Position numbers and translations under genes: made by a program. From NCBI GenBank assembly GCA_964643295.1, contig CAZXSN010000001.1, positions 228,732 through 292,731 on the forward strand: DNA of 64,000 nucleotides, written 5' to 3'. Every line of letters begins with the position of its first letter. The stretch's first letter is position 1. This document shows positions 50,801-59,230 of this stretch, piece after piece. Origin of the DNA: Merdiplasma sp964643295. GTDB taxonomy: Bacteria; Bacillota; Clostridia; Lachnospirales; Lachnospiraceae. The notes beneath the pieces were generated by a model that ran no database searches, was not told the DNA's origin, and was given only the letters and a program-made list of their open reading frames with translations.

Positions 50801-52778
50801 CAGAAGCGAGGCAGCGGCCGGGCAGGCGCAGCTTGACGCCGCAAAACAGACACTGGCGGATTCGCGTGTGCAGTTAAGCGATGGGGAGAAGGAGATTTCC
50901 GAGGCGGAATCCGAGATTGCGGAGAATGAGCAGAAGATTAAGGACGGCTGGAAGGACTACGAGGAGGGAAAACAGGAGGCTTCCGAGGAGATCAGCGAGG
51001 GCGAGTCAAAGATCGCCGACGCGCAGCAGGAACTTGACGATGCCCGTGTGGAGATTGCCGATGCCGAGAAAGAGATAGAGGACATCGAGGAGCCTTCCTG
51101 GTACGTGAACAACCGCGATGTTTTGCCTGAGTACAGCGGATACGGGGAGAATGCCGACCGTATGACGAATATCGGCCGAGTCTTCCCGGTGCTGTTTTTC
51201 CTGGTGGCGGCGCTGATCAGCTTAACGACCATGACGCGTATGGTGGAGGAGGAGCGCACCCAGATCGGTACGATGAAGGCCTTAGGATACGGCAAATGGG
51301 ATATCGCCTCCAAATATATGAAGTATGCGCTGTTTGCCACTCTGGGCGGGAGCATATTCGGATTCTTCGTCGGGGAAAAGATTTTTCCGTATATCATTGT
51401 GTTTGCCTACGGGATGATGTATCATCACATGCCGAAGATTCTGATCCCATACAAGTGGGAATACGGCGTGACCGCGACCGCGGCGGCGCTTGTGTGTACG
51501 CTCGGCGCGACACTGGCCGCCTGCTATAAGGAGCTTGGCGCGACACCGGCGGTGCTGATGCGTCCGCCCTCCCCCAAAGCGGGCAAGCGGGTATGGCTGG
51601 AGTATCTGCCGTTTTTATGGCGGAGACTGAACTTCACCTGGAAATCGACGGTGCGCAACCTTTTCCGCTATAAGAAACGGTTCCTTATGACCGTGATCGG
51701 GATCGGCGGCTGCATGGCTCTTTTGCTGGTAGGCTTCGGGCTGAACGATTCCATCATGGGAATCGCCGATCTGCAGTATGGGCAGCTGCAGTTTTACGAT
51801 GCGATGGTGATCTTAAACGATAAGGCCTCCGATGAGGAGCTTGCCCAGGTGGATGAAGGGCTGGAGGCGGAAGAACGAATCAGTGCAAGCAAGAAGATCT
51901 ATGCCCAGCGGATTACGGTGACTGACGGAAACGGGGGAAAAGAGTACTCCCCGTATCTGTATGTCCCCGCGGATACCGAAAACCTGGACGCGTTCATGAT
52001 CTTTCGAGACCGCACCTCAAAGGAGCAGTACCAGCTTACGGATGAAGGCGCGATCATTACGGAGAAGCTGGCAGACATGCTGGGCGTGGGGATCGGAGAT
52101 ACCTTTACGATCCGCGATGATGACGAGGGAGAGCTTCAGGTGCCGATTGTTACGATCGCCGAAAACTACCTGTACCATTACATTTATATGACGCCGGCTT
52201 TTTATGAGGAGGTTTACGGAAAGCCTTATGAGGCAAACAGCATCCTGGTCAACACGGATACGGACGAGCAGGAGGAGATTCAGCGGATTGGCGGAAGAAT
52301 CCTCGCCCTTGACGGGGCGCTGAACGTGACCTACACCGGCACTGTCGCGGACCAGTTAAACGATATGCTGGGGTCCTTAAACATCGTGATCATGGTTCTT
52401 ATCATCTCCGCCGGCATGCTGGCGTTCGTGGTGCTTTACAACCTGAACAATATCAACATCAACGAGCGCAAACGCGAGCTGGCAACGCTGAAAGTTCTGG
52501 GCTTCCACGACATGGAGGTAGCGACCTACGTGTTTCGGGAGAACATCCTCTTAACCGCTATCGGTGCGCTGGTGGGGTGCGGGCTGGGCGCTTTGCTGCA
52601 CCGGTACATCATCACGACCGTGGAAGTGGATGCCTGCATGTTTGGGCGGAACCTGAAGTTTATGAGCTTTATCTACGGGATGCTCTTTACGTTTGGCTTC
52701 TCCATCTTCGTCAACGCGATCATGTATTTTAAGTTAAAGAAGATTGATATGGTGGAATCCTTAAAGAGCGTGGAGTGA
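47826..52778 (+). CDS. giant FtsX-family ABC permease with extracellular coiled coil
   Basis: A 1650-residue membrane protein, partner of the upstream ATPase. After a first membrane segment (LSIFFIVAMGVAFYSGIQA) comes a MacB-type extracellular domain, broken by an acidic Glu/Thr-rich insert around residues 155-240. Residues ~340-1080 are one long coiled coil, with Gln/Glu/Ala heptads and tandem AAYEQGESEYAAGL repeats near 540-600. A first FtsX transmembrane bundle follows (TTMTRMVEEERTQIGTMKAL) with two more segments. A second module (FTWKSTVRNLFRYKKRFLMT, then MacB-like and FtsX C-terminal) ends the protein. Such permeases are known in Firmicutes, but the repeats and length here are notable. 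The coiled coil could bridge the thick wall. Confidence 0.92.
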   Translation: MMKKKALKKDFRMEVKTTLNRFLSIFFIVAMGVAFYSGIQASAPDMRLTGDSYFDDTNLMDVRVVGTLGLTDDDMEALRQLDGVEIVEPGYMTDVLCGEGEDQKVLHVEALLQTINRVDVEEGRLPERSGECFLDQDFIDQSDYQVGDTIEVYLDEDEEETETETGEDTGSQTAPVTASGGKDGDLSASARLQAAVSGKTASADRLEETTENETAEREAEASETDTEEETEEETEEEGKLLRTTTFTIVGSGYSSEYLSFNRGSSSLGNGEVAGFMNILPEDFDSEVYTVAYLSVQGARQEASYSDAYTDLVDKVVDAAEGIEGVRCEVRYQEVVGEAQEALDDARAEVADGEKELEDAKKELEDGRKEAESELTQAREELESGESELEDGKQQLADAKQELVDARAQIADGESQIAQNEAKLSDAYSQIDSGQKQLSDAQGELEKQQEQYDSMAESTRQELDDGQKQIDQAKQDLKSGKKELKKQKRKLEKAIEQSSEAEKTLESSRVQYESGAAALSAGEEAFKQGEAQYESGAAAYEQGESEYAAGLAAYEQGESEYAAGLAAYEQGESEYAAGLAAYEQGESEYAAGLAAYEQGESEFAAQKAPVDALQQQVLSLQETCKTLQEQYDAAASQLAAAESEKTDAEAAAAAKRQEEADLNAQRETLAADRDTAAANRDALAPSIEQAQSDIAAAQERIGGLETQKAQLSEQLAGTNDEEQKAQLSAQIQEVEQSLASEQAALSAAQSSLAQYQAEQDGYQAEYDRLAAAIAENEAAAGAAAAAAAEAEAKSQELDAQIPALNASLEELSAQKAQAEGTLSELQIQLEQAQEMLAQAHAPLDEAKAKLDESRAVLDSTKAQLDSSRATLDASKEQLTGSRTVLDTTKTQLESSRAQLDSSRTELDSRTSELNAAKEQLDAGQAQFDEGQKQIKEGQEQIAAGETQIEQGQKEIDENQKTIDDGRKQLQDAGEQLESGWAKINSSKQELDAARSEAAAGQAQLDAAKQTLADSRVQLSDGEKEISEAESEIAENEQKIKDGWKDYEEGKQEASEEISEGESKIADAQQELDDARVEIADAEKEIEDIEEPSWYVNNRDVLPEYSGYGENADRMTNIGRVFPVLFFLVAALISLTTMTRMVEEERTQIGTMKALGYGKWDIASKYMKYALFATLGGSIFGFFVGEKIFPYIIVFAYGMMYHHMPKILIPYKWEYGVTATAAALVCTLGATLAACYKELGATPAVLMRPPSPKAGKRVWLEYLPFLWRRLNFTWKSTVRNLFRYKKRFLMTVIGIGGCMALLLVGFGLNDSIMGIADLQYGQLQFYDAMVILNDKASDEELAQVDEGLEAEERISASKKIYAQRITVTDGNGGKEYSPYLYVPADTENLDAFMIFRDRTSKEQYQLTDEGAIITEKLADMLGVGIGDTFTIRDDDEGELQVPIVTIAENYLYHYIYMTPAFYEEVYGKPYEANSILVNTDTDEQEEIQRIGGRILALDGALNVTYTGTVADQLNDMLGSLNIVIMVLIISAGMLAFVVLYNLNNININERKRELATLKVLGFHDMEVATYVFRENILLTAIGALVGCGLGALLHRYIITTVEVDACMFGRNLKFMSFIYGMLFTFGFSIFVNAIMYFKLKKIDMVESLKSVE
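49437..49632 (+). repeat. 42-bp tandem repeats within the FtsX-family gene
   Basis: Four near-identical 42-base units (starting 49437, 49479, 49521, 49563) and a partial fifth encode AYEQGESEYAAGLA. Identity of the copies is almost complete, differing at one or two bases. The upstream segment has decayed versions (AYESGAAAYEQ type). Copy number may vary between strains and stays in frame. Confidence 0.9.
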
Positions 52779-52843
52779 TTCTCCCGGCTTCCCGGAGGAA
52801 AAAGGCCTGGAAACAAAAAACGCGGCGGTTCCGAAAAGAAAAA

Positions 52844-52872
52844 TGGACGGACAGCCGCCTGCGGTGTATAGT
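52844..52872 (+). promoter_or_regulatory. candidate promoter of the transketolase genes
   Basis: TGGACG (52844-52849), a 17-base spacer and TATAGT (52867-52872), about 100 bases before the transketolase N-terminal gene. Confidence 0.45.
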
Positions 52873-52970
52873 TTAAAGAAGGCGGATGTACCTGACGGCG
52901 GAAACCGGCAGGAAAGAAATGTTTTTGCCGCAGGCATCCCGGAAGAAAAAGAAAAGGAGCTGAGGTGTCA

Positions 52971-53810
52971 ATGAACACACTGGAACTGAAAAAGATGGCG
53001 AACGAAGTTCGCAAGGGAATCATTGAGTCGACTCACAGCGCGAAGGCCGGGCACCCCGGCGGCTCCCTGTCAGCGGCGGATGTATTTACCTACCTGTACT
53101 TTGAGGAGATGAACATCGATCCGGCACATCCGGATAAACCGGATCGGGACCGCTTCGTGCTCTCGAAAGGCCACACGGCGCCGGGGTATTATTCTGCGCT
53201 GGCGCACCGGGGTTATTTCCCGGTGGAAGATCTGCTGACTCTGCGCCATATCGGCTCCCATCTGCAGGGGCATCCGTGCATGCAGCACACGCCGGGCGTG
53301 GATATGTCCTCCGGTTCCCTGGGACAGGGGGTCTCCGTGGCAGTTGGTATGGCGCTGTCCGCGAAATTAAGCGGAGAGAGCTACCGGGTCTATACGCTGC
53401 TTGGCGACGGCGAGCTTGAGGAAGGCCAGGTCTGGGAGGCCTCCATGTTTGCCGGACATAAAAAGCTGGACAACCTGGTTGTGATCGTGGACAACAACGG
53501 TCTGCAGATCGACGGAAACATCGCTGATGTCTGCTCTCCGTATCCGATCGACAAAAAGTTTGAGGCCTTCAACTTCCATGTCATCAACGTGGCAGACGGC
53601 AACGACATGGATCAGCTGCGGGAGGCCTTTGCCGAGGCGCGTATCGTGAAGGGGATGCCCACGGCGATCATCTTAAAGACGGTCAAGGGGAAAGGGGTTT
53701 CCTTCATGGAAAACCAGGCATCCTGGCACGGGACGGCACCCAATGACGAGCAGTATGCGGTGGCCATGGCAGATTTAGAGAAAGTGGGGGAAGCGTTATG
53801 TCAGAAGTAA
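52971..53810 (+). CDS. transketolase, N-terminal (thiamine diphosphate) subunit
   Basis: A 279-residue subunit corresponding to the N-terminal half of transketolase. The ThDP/Mg site is GDGELEEGQVWEASMFAG...NNNGLQ (Gly-Asp-Gly and Asn). SAKAGHPGGSLSAADVFTYL and VLSKGHTAPGYYSAL hold substrate-side His residues. AAAGGAG lies upstream; a GTG six bases earlier (52965) is a slightly better-spaced alternative start. It overlaps the C-terminal subunit gene by 13 bases. Splitting transketolase into two chains is common in Clostridia and archaea. The enzyme moves two-carbon units in the pentose phosphate pathway. Confidence 0.93.
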   Translation: MNTLELKKMANEVRKGIIESTHSAKAGHPGGSLSAADVFTYLYFEEMNIDPAHPDKPDRDRFVLSKGHTAPGYYSALAHRGYFPVEDLLTLRHIGSHLQGHPCMQHTPGVDMSSGSLGQGVSVAVGMALSAKLSGESYRVYTLLGDGELEEGQVWEASMFAGHKKLDNLVVIVDNNGLQIDGNIADVCSPYPIDKKFEAFNFHVINVADGNDMDQLREAFAEARIVKGMPTAIILKTVKGKGVSFMENQASWHGTAPNDEQYAVAMADLEKVGEALCQK

Positions 53811-54736
53811 AGAAGATCGCTACTAGAGAAAGTTACGGAAACGCCCTGGCGGAGCTTGGCCGGGAACATGAGGATATCGTGGTACTGGACGCAGATCTGG
53901 CCGGCGCGACGAAGACGGGCATCTTTAAAAAGGCGTTTCCTGAACGCCACATCGACTGCGGCATCGCGGAAGGGAACATGATGAGCATCGCTGCCGGTCT
54001 GGCGGCGACGGGGAAAGTTCCCTTTGCGAGCACGTTTGCCATGTTTGCCGCCGGCCGTGCGTTTGAGCAGGTGCGCAATTCGATCGGCTATCCGCATCTG
54101 AATGTGAAGATCGGGGCTACCCATGCCGGTCTTTCCGTGGGCGAGGACGGAGCGACCCACCAGTGCAATGAGGATCTGTCCCTGATGCGCACGATTCCCG
54201 GCATGACGGTGATCTGCCCCTCCGACGATGTCGAGGCGAGAGCAGCCGTGAGAGCGGCTTACGAGTACGTGGGACCAGTGTATATGCGTTTTGGCCGTCT
54301 GGCGGTTCCGGTGATCAATGACAATCCGGATTACCACTTTGAAATCGGCAAGGGGATTCTCCTTCGGGAGGGCAGGGATGTGACGATCCTGGCGACAGGG
54401 CTTTGTGTGAGCGCGGCGCTTTCGGCGGCGGAAAAGCTGGCCGAGGAGGGGATTTCAGCCGAGGTGATCAATATCCATACGATCAAGCCGTTAGATAAGG
54501 AACTGGTGATAAGCTCCGCGAAGAAGACCGGCCGCGTTGTCACGGCGGAGGAACATTCGATCATCGGCGGGTTGGGCAGCGCAGTGTGCGAAGTGCTCAG
54601 CGAGGAAGCGCCGACTCCGGTTCTTCGAATCGGTGTGCGGGATGTCTTTGGCGAATCCGGTCCGGCGGCGGCTCTGCTGGCGAAATATCAGCTGGACGGC
54701 CCCGGGATTTATGCGCAGGTGAAGGCCTGGCTGTAA
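53798..54736 (+). CDS. transketolase, C-terminal (pyrimidine-binding) subunit
   Basis: A 312-residue subunit with the Pyr domain and C-terminal domain of transketolase. IVVLDADLAGATKTGIFKKA, HIDCGIAEGNMMSIAAGLA (the Glu that activates ThDP is in AEGNM) and VSVGEDGATHQCNEDLSLMR are typical. It forms the heterodimeric/tetrameric active site with the upstream subunit. The start overlaps the previous gene. A bidirectional-type terminator follows about 90 bases downstream, between it and the oppositely oriented response-regulator gene. Confidence 0.93.
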   Translation: MSEVKKIATRESYGNALAELGREHEDIVVLDADLAGATKTGIFKKAFPERHIDCGIAEGNMMSIAAGLAATGKVPFASTFAMFAAGRAFEQVRNSIGYPHLNVKIGATHAGLSVGEDGATHQCNEDLSLMRTIPGMTVICPSDDVEARAAVRAAYEYVGPVYMRFGRLAVPVINDNPDYHFEIGKGILLREGRDVTILATGLCVSAALSAAEKLAEEGISAEVINIHTIKPLDKELVISSAKKTGRVVTAEEHSIIGGLGSAVCEVLSEEAPTPVLRIGVRDVFGESGPAAALLAKYQLDGPGIYAQVKAWL

Positions 54737-54823
54737 GAGCGAAGAATGCAGGCTTTGCGCAGCTTTTGCGAAGGCAGCGCCGGAGAAAACCGGGCAGCAG
54801 CAAGACAGGAAGAAGACAAAAAG

Positions 54824-54852
54824 AAGGGACTGCTTATCGGCAGTCCCTTTTT
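54824..54852. terminator. terminator after the transketolase genes, possibly bidirectional
   Basis: AAGGGACTGC (54824-54833) pairs with GCAGTCCCTT (54840-54849) around a six-base loop. There are T-runs on the plus side and A-runs before it, so it could end both this transcript and the opposing mutS2 operon. Confidence 0.8.
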
Positions 54853-54937
54853 ATGCTTACTTTCGGCCGGGTAACCCTGCGGGAGAAACGGCATGGGAAG
54901 CTTAAGGAGACGTTTCCTTATCGGGGCTTAACCGCCG

Positions 54938-55657
54938 TCAGACGCTGGCGCCCTGATACTGAAACTGATAGCCGACGCCCCAGACGGTGGCGATGTTCCA
55001 GTATTCGTTGCCGGTGATTTTTGCCCGCAGTCTCTTGATATGCACATCTACGGTGCGGACATCCCCGTCATAGTCAGAACCCCAGATGTGAGTTAACAGC
55101 TGCTCCCGGGTGAAGACCTGGTTGGGAGAGGAGGCAAGGAAATAGAGGATAGCCAGTTCCCGCGGAGTCATCTCCACAGGGTTTCCCTTGAAGGTCACCG
55201 TATAGGTACGCAGATTGATCATAAGCTCCGGATATTCTAAGGAGCGCTCGGCGGTTCTTGCTTCGGATCCGGGCGGTGCGCAGCGGCGCAGCACAGATTT
55301 AATGCGGGCGTTTAATTCTCTGATGTCAAAAGGTCTGACAAGGTAATCGTCCGCGCCCAGTTCGAGGGACAGCACCCGGTCCAGAACATCTGTTCCGAAA
55401 GAAAGCACAATGATGGGGACCTCGGAATGCAGACGGATCACGCGGACGATCTGGTGGCGTTCCTCCTGCCGCTCGTTTTCACTCGGGGGAGACAGATTGA
55501 CCAGCACCACATCCGGCTGGCAGGCGTCTATTTCCTCCAGGGCATCGGCGGGTTTTACCACCTTGCCTGTGTAGGCGTATGGGGTCAGGGCATTCAGCGT
55601 ATGCCTTGCGCTGTTTAAATCTCTTTCTACGATCAGGACTTTTTTCAGGGAGGTCAT
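54938..55657 (-). CDS. OmpR/PhoB-type response regulator with degenerate receiver
   Basis: A 239-residue protein with a receiver (1-~120) and a C-terminal winged helix (~150-235). The DNA-binding part is intact: MTPRELAILYFLASSPNQVF, LLTHIWGSDYDGDVRTVDVH and GVGYQFQYQ. In the receiver the expected phosphoacceptor Asp is Asn54 (VLVNLSPP). The second acidic-pocket residue is Arg12 (VERD), the conserved Thr/Ser is Ser86, and the conserved Lys is Arg108 (YLVRPF). It therefore probably does not take phosphate in the usual way. No kinase is adjacent. It starts 12 bases after mutS2 with a GAGG site and is cotranscribed with it. Confidence 0.88.
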   Translation of the reverse strand: MTSLKKVLIVERDLNSARHTLNALTPYAYTGKVVKPADALEEIDACQPDVVLVNLSPPSENERQEERHQIVRVIRLHSEVPIIVLSFGTDVLDRVLSLELGADDYLVRPFDIRELNARIKSVLRRCAPPGSEARTAERSLEYPELMINLRTYTVTFKGNPVEMTPRELAILYFLASSPNQVFTREQLLTHIWGSDYDGDVRTVDVHIKRLRAKITGNEYWNIATVWGVGYQFQYQGASV

Positions 55658-55669
55658 TGCGGTTCCTCA

Positions 55670-58045
55670 TTATTTTTTGAATGTGACGATGGTAACGCCG
55701 GAATCGCCTTCGCCGAATTCGCCAAGGCGATAGCTCTCCACATAGCTTTGTCTGCGCAGATAGTTCTGTACGGCCTTGCGCAGCGCTCCGGTTCCCTTTC
55801 CGTGCACGATGCGCACACTGGGAAGATGCGCCAGATAGGCATCGTCAAGGTATTTATCCAGTTCTGTTAACGCTTCATCCACTGTTTTGCCGAGAAGATT
55901 CAGTTCCGGACTGATCGTGGCGGATTTTGACATCTTGATTTTGCCGGAACCGGTCTGGTGCGCACTTAAGGAGGGATCCTCTTCCTCCAGCCGCTCGAGG
56001 TCCTTTACGTTGACCTGGGACCGTAAGATACCCATCTGCACGTACAGATTTCCCTTCGCGTCGGGAAGGGTGCTCACCGTGCCTTTCAGGTTCAGGCTGA
56101 GGACTTTCACGCTGTCGCCGACTTTCAGCTCCTTCGGCTTCACTTCTTTTTTCGGCTTCTGGTTTTTGGGAGCCATATCCTTTTCCAGTTCGGAGATCTT
56201 TTCCCGCAGACGGTTTCGCTCCTGCTCCATCTCGCGGGAAGAGCCGTTTCCGAGTTTGTTGTACCGGCGGATGGTCTCGTCTGCGTACTCCTTGGCTTCC
56301 CGCAGAATCGCATGCGCTTCCTCTCTTGCCTGGGCGAGAATCTTTTCCCGGCTGGTATCAAGCCGGTCTTCCTTGCGCTCCAGATTTTGCTTCATCTGCT
56401 CGATCTCCTGCTTGTAGCGGGTGATCTCCTCGCGTTCCTGCTCGACGACGGCGCGGCTGTTTTCCAGATCCGTGATCACGTCCTCAAAGTTTTCCGCTTC
56501 CTGGCTGATGTGGCTCCTGGCCTCCTCGATGATCTCCTCGGGCAGTCCCAGCTTGGAGGAGATCGCGAAGGCGTTGCTCTTGCCGGGAACTCCGATCAGC
56601 AGACGGTAGGTGGGCCGCAGCGTCTCAATGTCAAATTCACAGCAGGCGTTTTCCACACCGGGCGTGGAGAGAGCGAAGACTTTCAGCTCGCTGTAGTGCG
56701 TGGTCGCGATCGTGCGGATCTGGCGGCGGTGCAGGCTGGAAAGAATGGCAATCGCCAGCGCGGCTCCTTCCGTGGGATCCGTACCGGCTCCCAGTTCGTC
56801 AAAGAGCACCAGAGAGTGTTCATCGGCCTGCTTCCAGAAGGAGACGATGTTTGTCATGTGGGAGGAGAAGGTGCTGAGAGACTGCTCAATGCTCTGCTCA
56901 TCCCCGATATCCGCGAACACCTCCGTAAAGACCGAAAGCTCGGAGTGCTCAAACGCCGGGATGTGCAACCCCGATTGTCCCATCAGCGTAAACAGCCCGA
57001 CGGTTTTTAAGGAGACCGTCTTGCCGCCGGTGTTGGGACCGGAGATGACCAGCAGGTCAAACTCATCCCCCAGCTGGATGTCCACAGGAACCACCTGATG
57101 CGGATTGAGCAGCGGATGGCGCCCTTTTTTGATGCGGATTCGCCCCTCCTCGTTGAAATCCGGGCGAGATCCGTCATAGCTTTTGGCCAGCATGGCCCTC
57201 GCGAAGATGAAATCCAGCTTTGTGAGCAGTTCGATATCCAGGCGGATCGCCTCGAGGTCCTCCGCCACCAGGCTGCTTAATTTGGCGAGAATCACCTCGA
57301 TCTCTTTCTCTTCCTTCAGTTCCAGTTCCTTTAAGTCGTTGTTCAGCTTGATGATGATCATCGGCTCAATAAAGAGCGTAGCCCCGGTGGAGGACTGGTC
57401 ATGAATCATGCCCGGAACGTTGGCCCGGTGTTCGGCCTTGACTGGCAGACAGTAGCGCCCGTTGCGCAAGGTAACCACGGGATCCTGCAGATAACTGCGG
57501 GTGTTCCCGTTGACCATGGAGTTTAACTGGGAACGGATGCGTCCGTTTACCTGGTCCATGGAACGGCGGATCTGGCGCAGCGTGGAACTCGCGTCGTCGG
57601 CGATCTCCTCCTCAGAGAGAATGCAGCGTTTGATCTGCATAACCAGAGGCGTCAGTGGTGCCAGAGAGCGGAACATCCCGTCAAGGGAATCATCCTCCGC
57701 CTCCGGGTTATCCCGCCTGGAGTAAGACTTTACACGGCCGCAGGTATCCAGCAGACGGCAGACGGCCAGCAGTTCGGTGGTATTCATAGAGCTGCCGATC
57801 TCCAGCCGCTTTAAGGAAGAGCGCAGGTCCGCGACGCCGGAGAAGGAGACGCTTCCCTTCTGATAGATCCGGCTTAAGGCGTCCGAAGTCTCCTGCTGCA
57901 TCTGTTCGATCTGGGCAAGGTCGCTTACCGGCAGCAGTTCCCGGCAGAGGGCCTTTCCCGGCTGGGAGCCCGCGTACTGAGTCAGTCTCTCAATTATTTT
58001 CGGGTATTCGAGAACCCGAAGCGCTTTTTCATTCATGGCTTTCAT
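55670..58045 (-). CDS. mutS2: endonuclease MutS2
   Basis: A 791-residue protein of the MutS2 family, which suppresses homologous recombination or resolves collided ribosomes in Firmicutes. The core ATPase has Walker A ISGPNTGGKTVSLKT (residue ~335), Walker B-like LVLFDELGAGTDPTEGAALA and ATTHYSELKVFAL. A long coiled coil follows (residues ~510-630). The C-terminal Smr nuclease domain contains the LDLHG-position equivalent LNLLGKTVDEALTELDKYL and VRIVHGKGTGALRKAVQ. There is no MutS mismatch-binding N-terminal domain. Two close ATGs exist (58045, 58036). The next gene in the transcript is the atypical regulator. Confidence 0.95.
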   Translation of the reverse strand: MKAMNEKALRVLEYPKIIERLTQYAGSQPGKALCRELLPVSDLAQIEQMQQETSDALSRIYQKGSVSFSGVADLRSSLKRLEIGSSMNTTELLAVCRLLDTCGRVKSYSRRDNPEAEDDSLDGMFRSLAPLTPLVMQIKRCILSEEEIADDASSTLRQIRRSMDQVNGRIRSQLNSMVNGNTRSYLQDPVVTLRNGRYCLPVKAEHRANVPGMIHDQSSTGATLFIEPMIIIKLNNDLKELELKEEKEIEVILAKLSSLVAEDLEAIRLDIELLTKLDFIFARAMLAKSYDGSRPDFNEEGRIRIKKGRHPLLNPHQVVPVDIQLGDEFDLLVISGPNTGGKTVSLKTVGLFTLMGQSGLHIPAFEHSELSVFTEVFADIGDEQSIEQSLSTFSSHMTNIVSFWKQADEHSLVLFDELGAGTDPTEGAALAIAILSSLHRRQIRTIATTHYSELKVFALSTPGVENACCEFDIETLRPTYRLLIGVPGKSNAFAISSKLGLPEEIIEEARSHISQEAENFEDVITDLENSRAVVEQEREEITRYKQEIEQMKQNLERKEDRLDTSREKILAQAREEAHAILREAKEYADETIRRYNKLGNGSSREMEQERNRLREKISELEKDMAPKNQKPKKEVKPKELKVGDSVKVLSLNLKGTVSTLPDAKGNLYVQMGILRSQVNVKDLERLEEEDPSLSAHQTGSGKIKMSKSATISPELNLLGKTVDEALTELDKYLDDAYLAHLPSVRIVHGKGTGALRKAVQNYLRRQSYVESYRLGEFGEGDSGVTIVTFKK

Positions 58046-58060
58046 CCCTGTATTTTTATA

Positions 58061-58089
58061 TTTACTACTTCCCTATTTTACCCTATAAT
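58061..58089 (+). promoter_or_regulatory. promoter of the YhaM-like nuclease gene
   Basis: TTTACT (58061-58066), a 17-base spacer and TATAAT (58084-58089) in the 86-base gap between divergent mutS2 and the nuclease gene. The gap must also hold the mutS2 promoter. Confidence 0.5.
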
Positions 58090-58131
58090 ACAGGAAAAGG
58101 AAACAGATTTTTCAGGCAAGGAGGAAGTTTG

Positions 58132-59076
58132 ATGAAATTTATTGAGACGTTCCATGAGGGTGACCGGATCAACGGCATTTACCTGTGCAAATATAAGCAG
58201 GCAGCAGTGGCGAAAAACGGCAAAAGCTACGAGAACGTGATCATGCAGGATCGCACCGGCACCATAGACTCGAAGATCTGGGATCCGAATTCTTCCGGGA
58301 TCAGCGAGTTCCATGTTCTGGATTACGTGGATCTCACGGGAGAAGTGGTCAGCTTTCAGGGCAATCTGCAGATGAGTATCAAGCGGGCACGCCGGGCGGA
58401 AGAGGGAGAGTACAATCCGGCGGATTATCTGCCGGTCAGCGAGAAGAATCTCGACCAGATGTTTGCAGAGCTGATGGAGCTGTTGGCTCAGGTGGAGAAC
58501 CCGTATCTGCAGCAGCTGATTCACAAATATTTCGACGATGAGAAGTTCATCACTGCCTTCAAGAACCATTCGGCGGCCAAGACCGTGCATCACAGCTTCG
58601 TGGGCGGCCTGCTGGAGCATACGCTGGGTGTGGTGCGGATGTGCGATTATTTTACGAAGCAGTATCCGTTCCTGAAAAGGGACCTTCTGCTTACGGCGGC
58701 GGCCTTTCACGATGTGGGCAAGCTGCGGGAAATCTCCAATTTCCCGGAAAATGATTATACGGATGACGGGCAGCTTTTGGGGCATATCGTGATGGGCAGC
58801 GAGCTGGTCGGGTATGCCTGCCGCACAATCAGCGGATTTCCCAAGCGCCTGATGAGCGAGCTGCAGCACTGCATCCTTGCTCACCACGGCGAGCTTGAAT
58901 TTGGTTCGCCCAAGAAGCCGGCGCTCCCGGAGGCTCTGGCGTTAAACCTGGCGGACAACGCGGACGCCAAGCTGGAGACGATGCGCGAGGTGATAAGAGC
59001 CGCCGGGGACAACAACCAGTGGCTGGGCTATAACAAACTGTTTGAATCGAATGTGAGAAAGAGCGGGGAGTATTAG
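58132..59076 (+). CDS. yhaM: 3'-5' exoribonuclease YhaM-like (OB fold plus HD domain)
   Basis: A 314-residue nuclease. The N-terminal ~100 residues form an OB-type nucleic-acid-binding fold (IYLCKYKQAAVAKNGKSYEN, DRTGTIDSKIWDPN). Residues ~155-290 are an HD phosphohydrolase domain: KTVHHSFVGGLLEHTLGVVR, TAAAFHDVGKLREIS and CILAHHGELEFGSPKKPA carry the metal-binding His/Asp set. This order matches YhaM, which trims RNA and single-stranded DNA 3' ends. The ATG at 58132 follows AAGGAGG with seven bases between. A TTG immediately before it is in frame. Confidence 0.92.
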   Translation: MKFIETFHEGDRINGIYLCKYKQAAVAKNGKSYENVIMQDRTGTIDSKIWDPNSSGISEFHVLDYVDLTGEVVSFQGNLQMSIKRARRAEEGEYNPADYLPVSEKNLDQMFAELMELLAQVENPYLQQLIHKYFDDEKFITAFKNHSAAKTVHHSFVGGLLEHTLGVVRMCDYFTKQYPFLKRDLLLTAAAFHDVGKLREISNFPENDYTDDGQLLGHIVMGSELVGYACRTISGFPKRLMSELQHCILAHHGELEFGSPKKPALPEALALNLADNADAKLETMREVIRAAGDNNQWLGYNKLFESNVRKSGEY

Positions 59077-59230
59077 AAACTGCCTGGAAAAGGGCAGGAT
59101 TTTGGCGCGGCGCAGGCGGCGAAAAGTTCTTGAGGAAAAGGTACTTAAGACGGACATGCCTTCTTTTCTTGGGAAGCATTTCTGTCTGGCTGCTGGCCGG
59201 GGAAAAGCCCCTGGCGCAAAGGAAGATACG

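Noticed and set aside
53798..54736. The short transketolase genes read as a broken single gene
   Set aside because: Each half has its own start and ribosome binding site, and split transketolases of this arrangement are normal in Clostridia.
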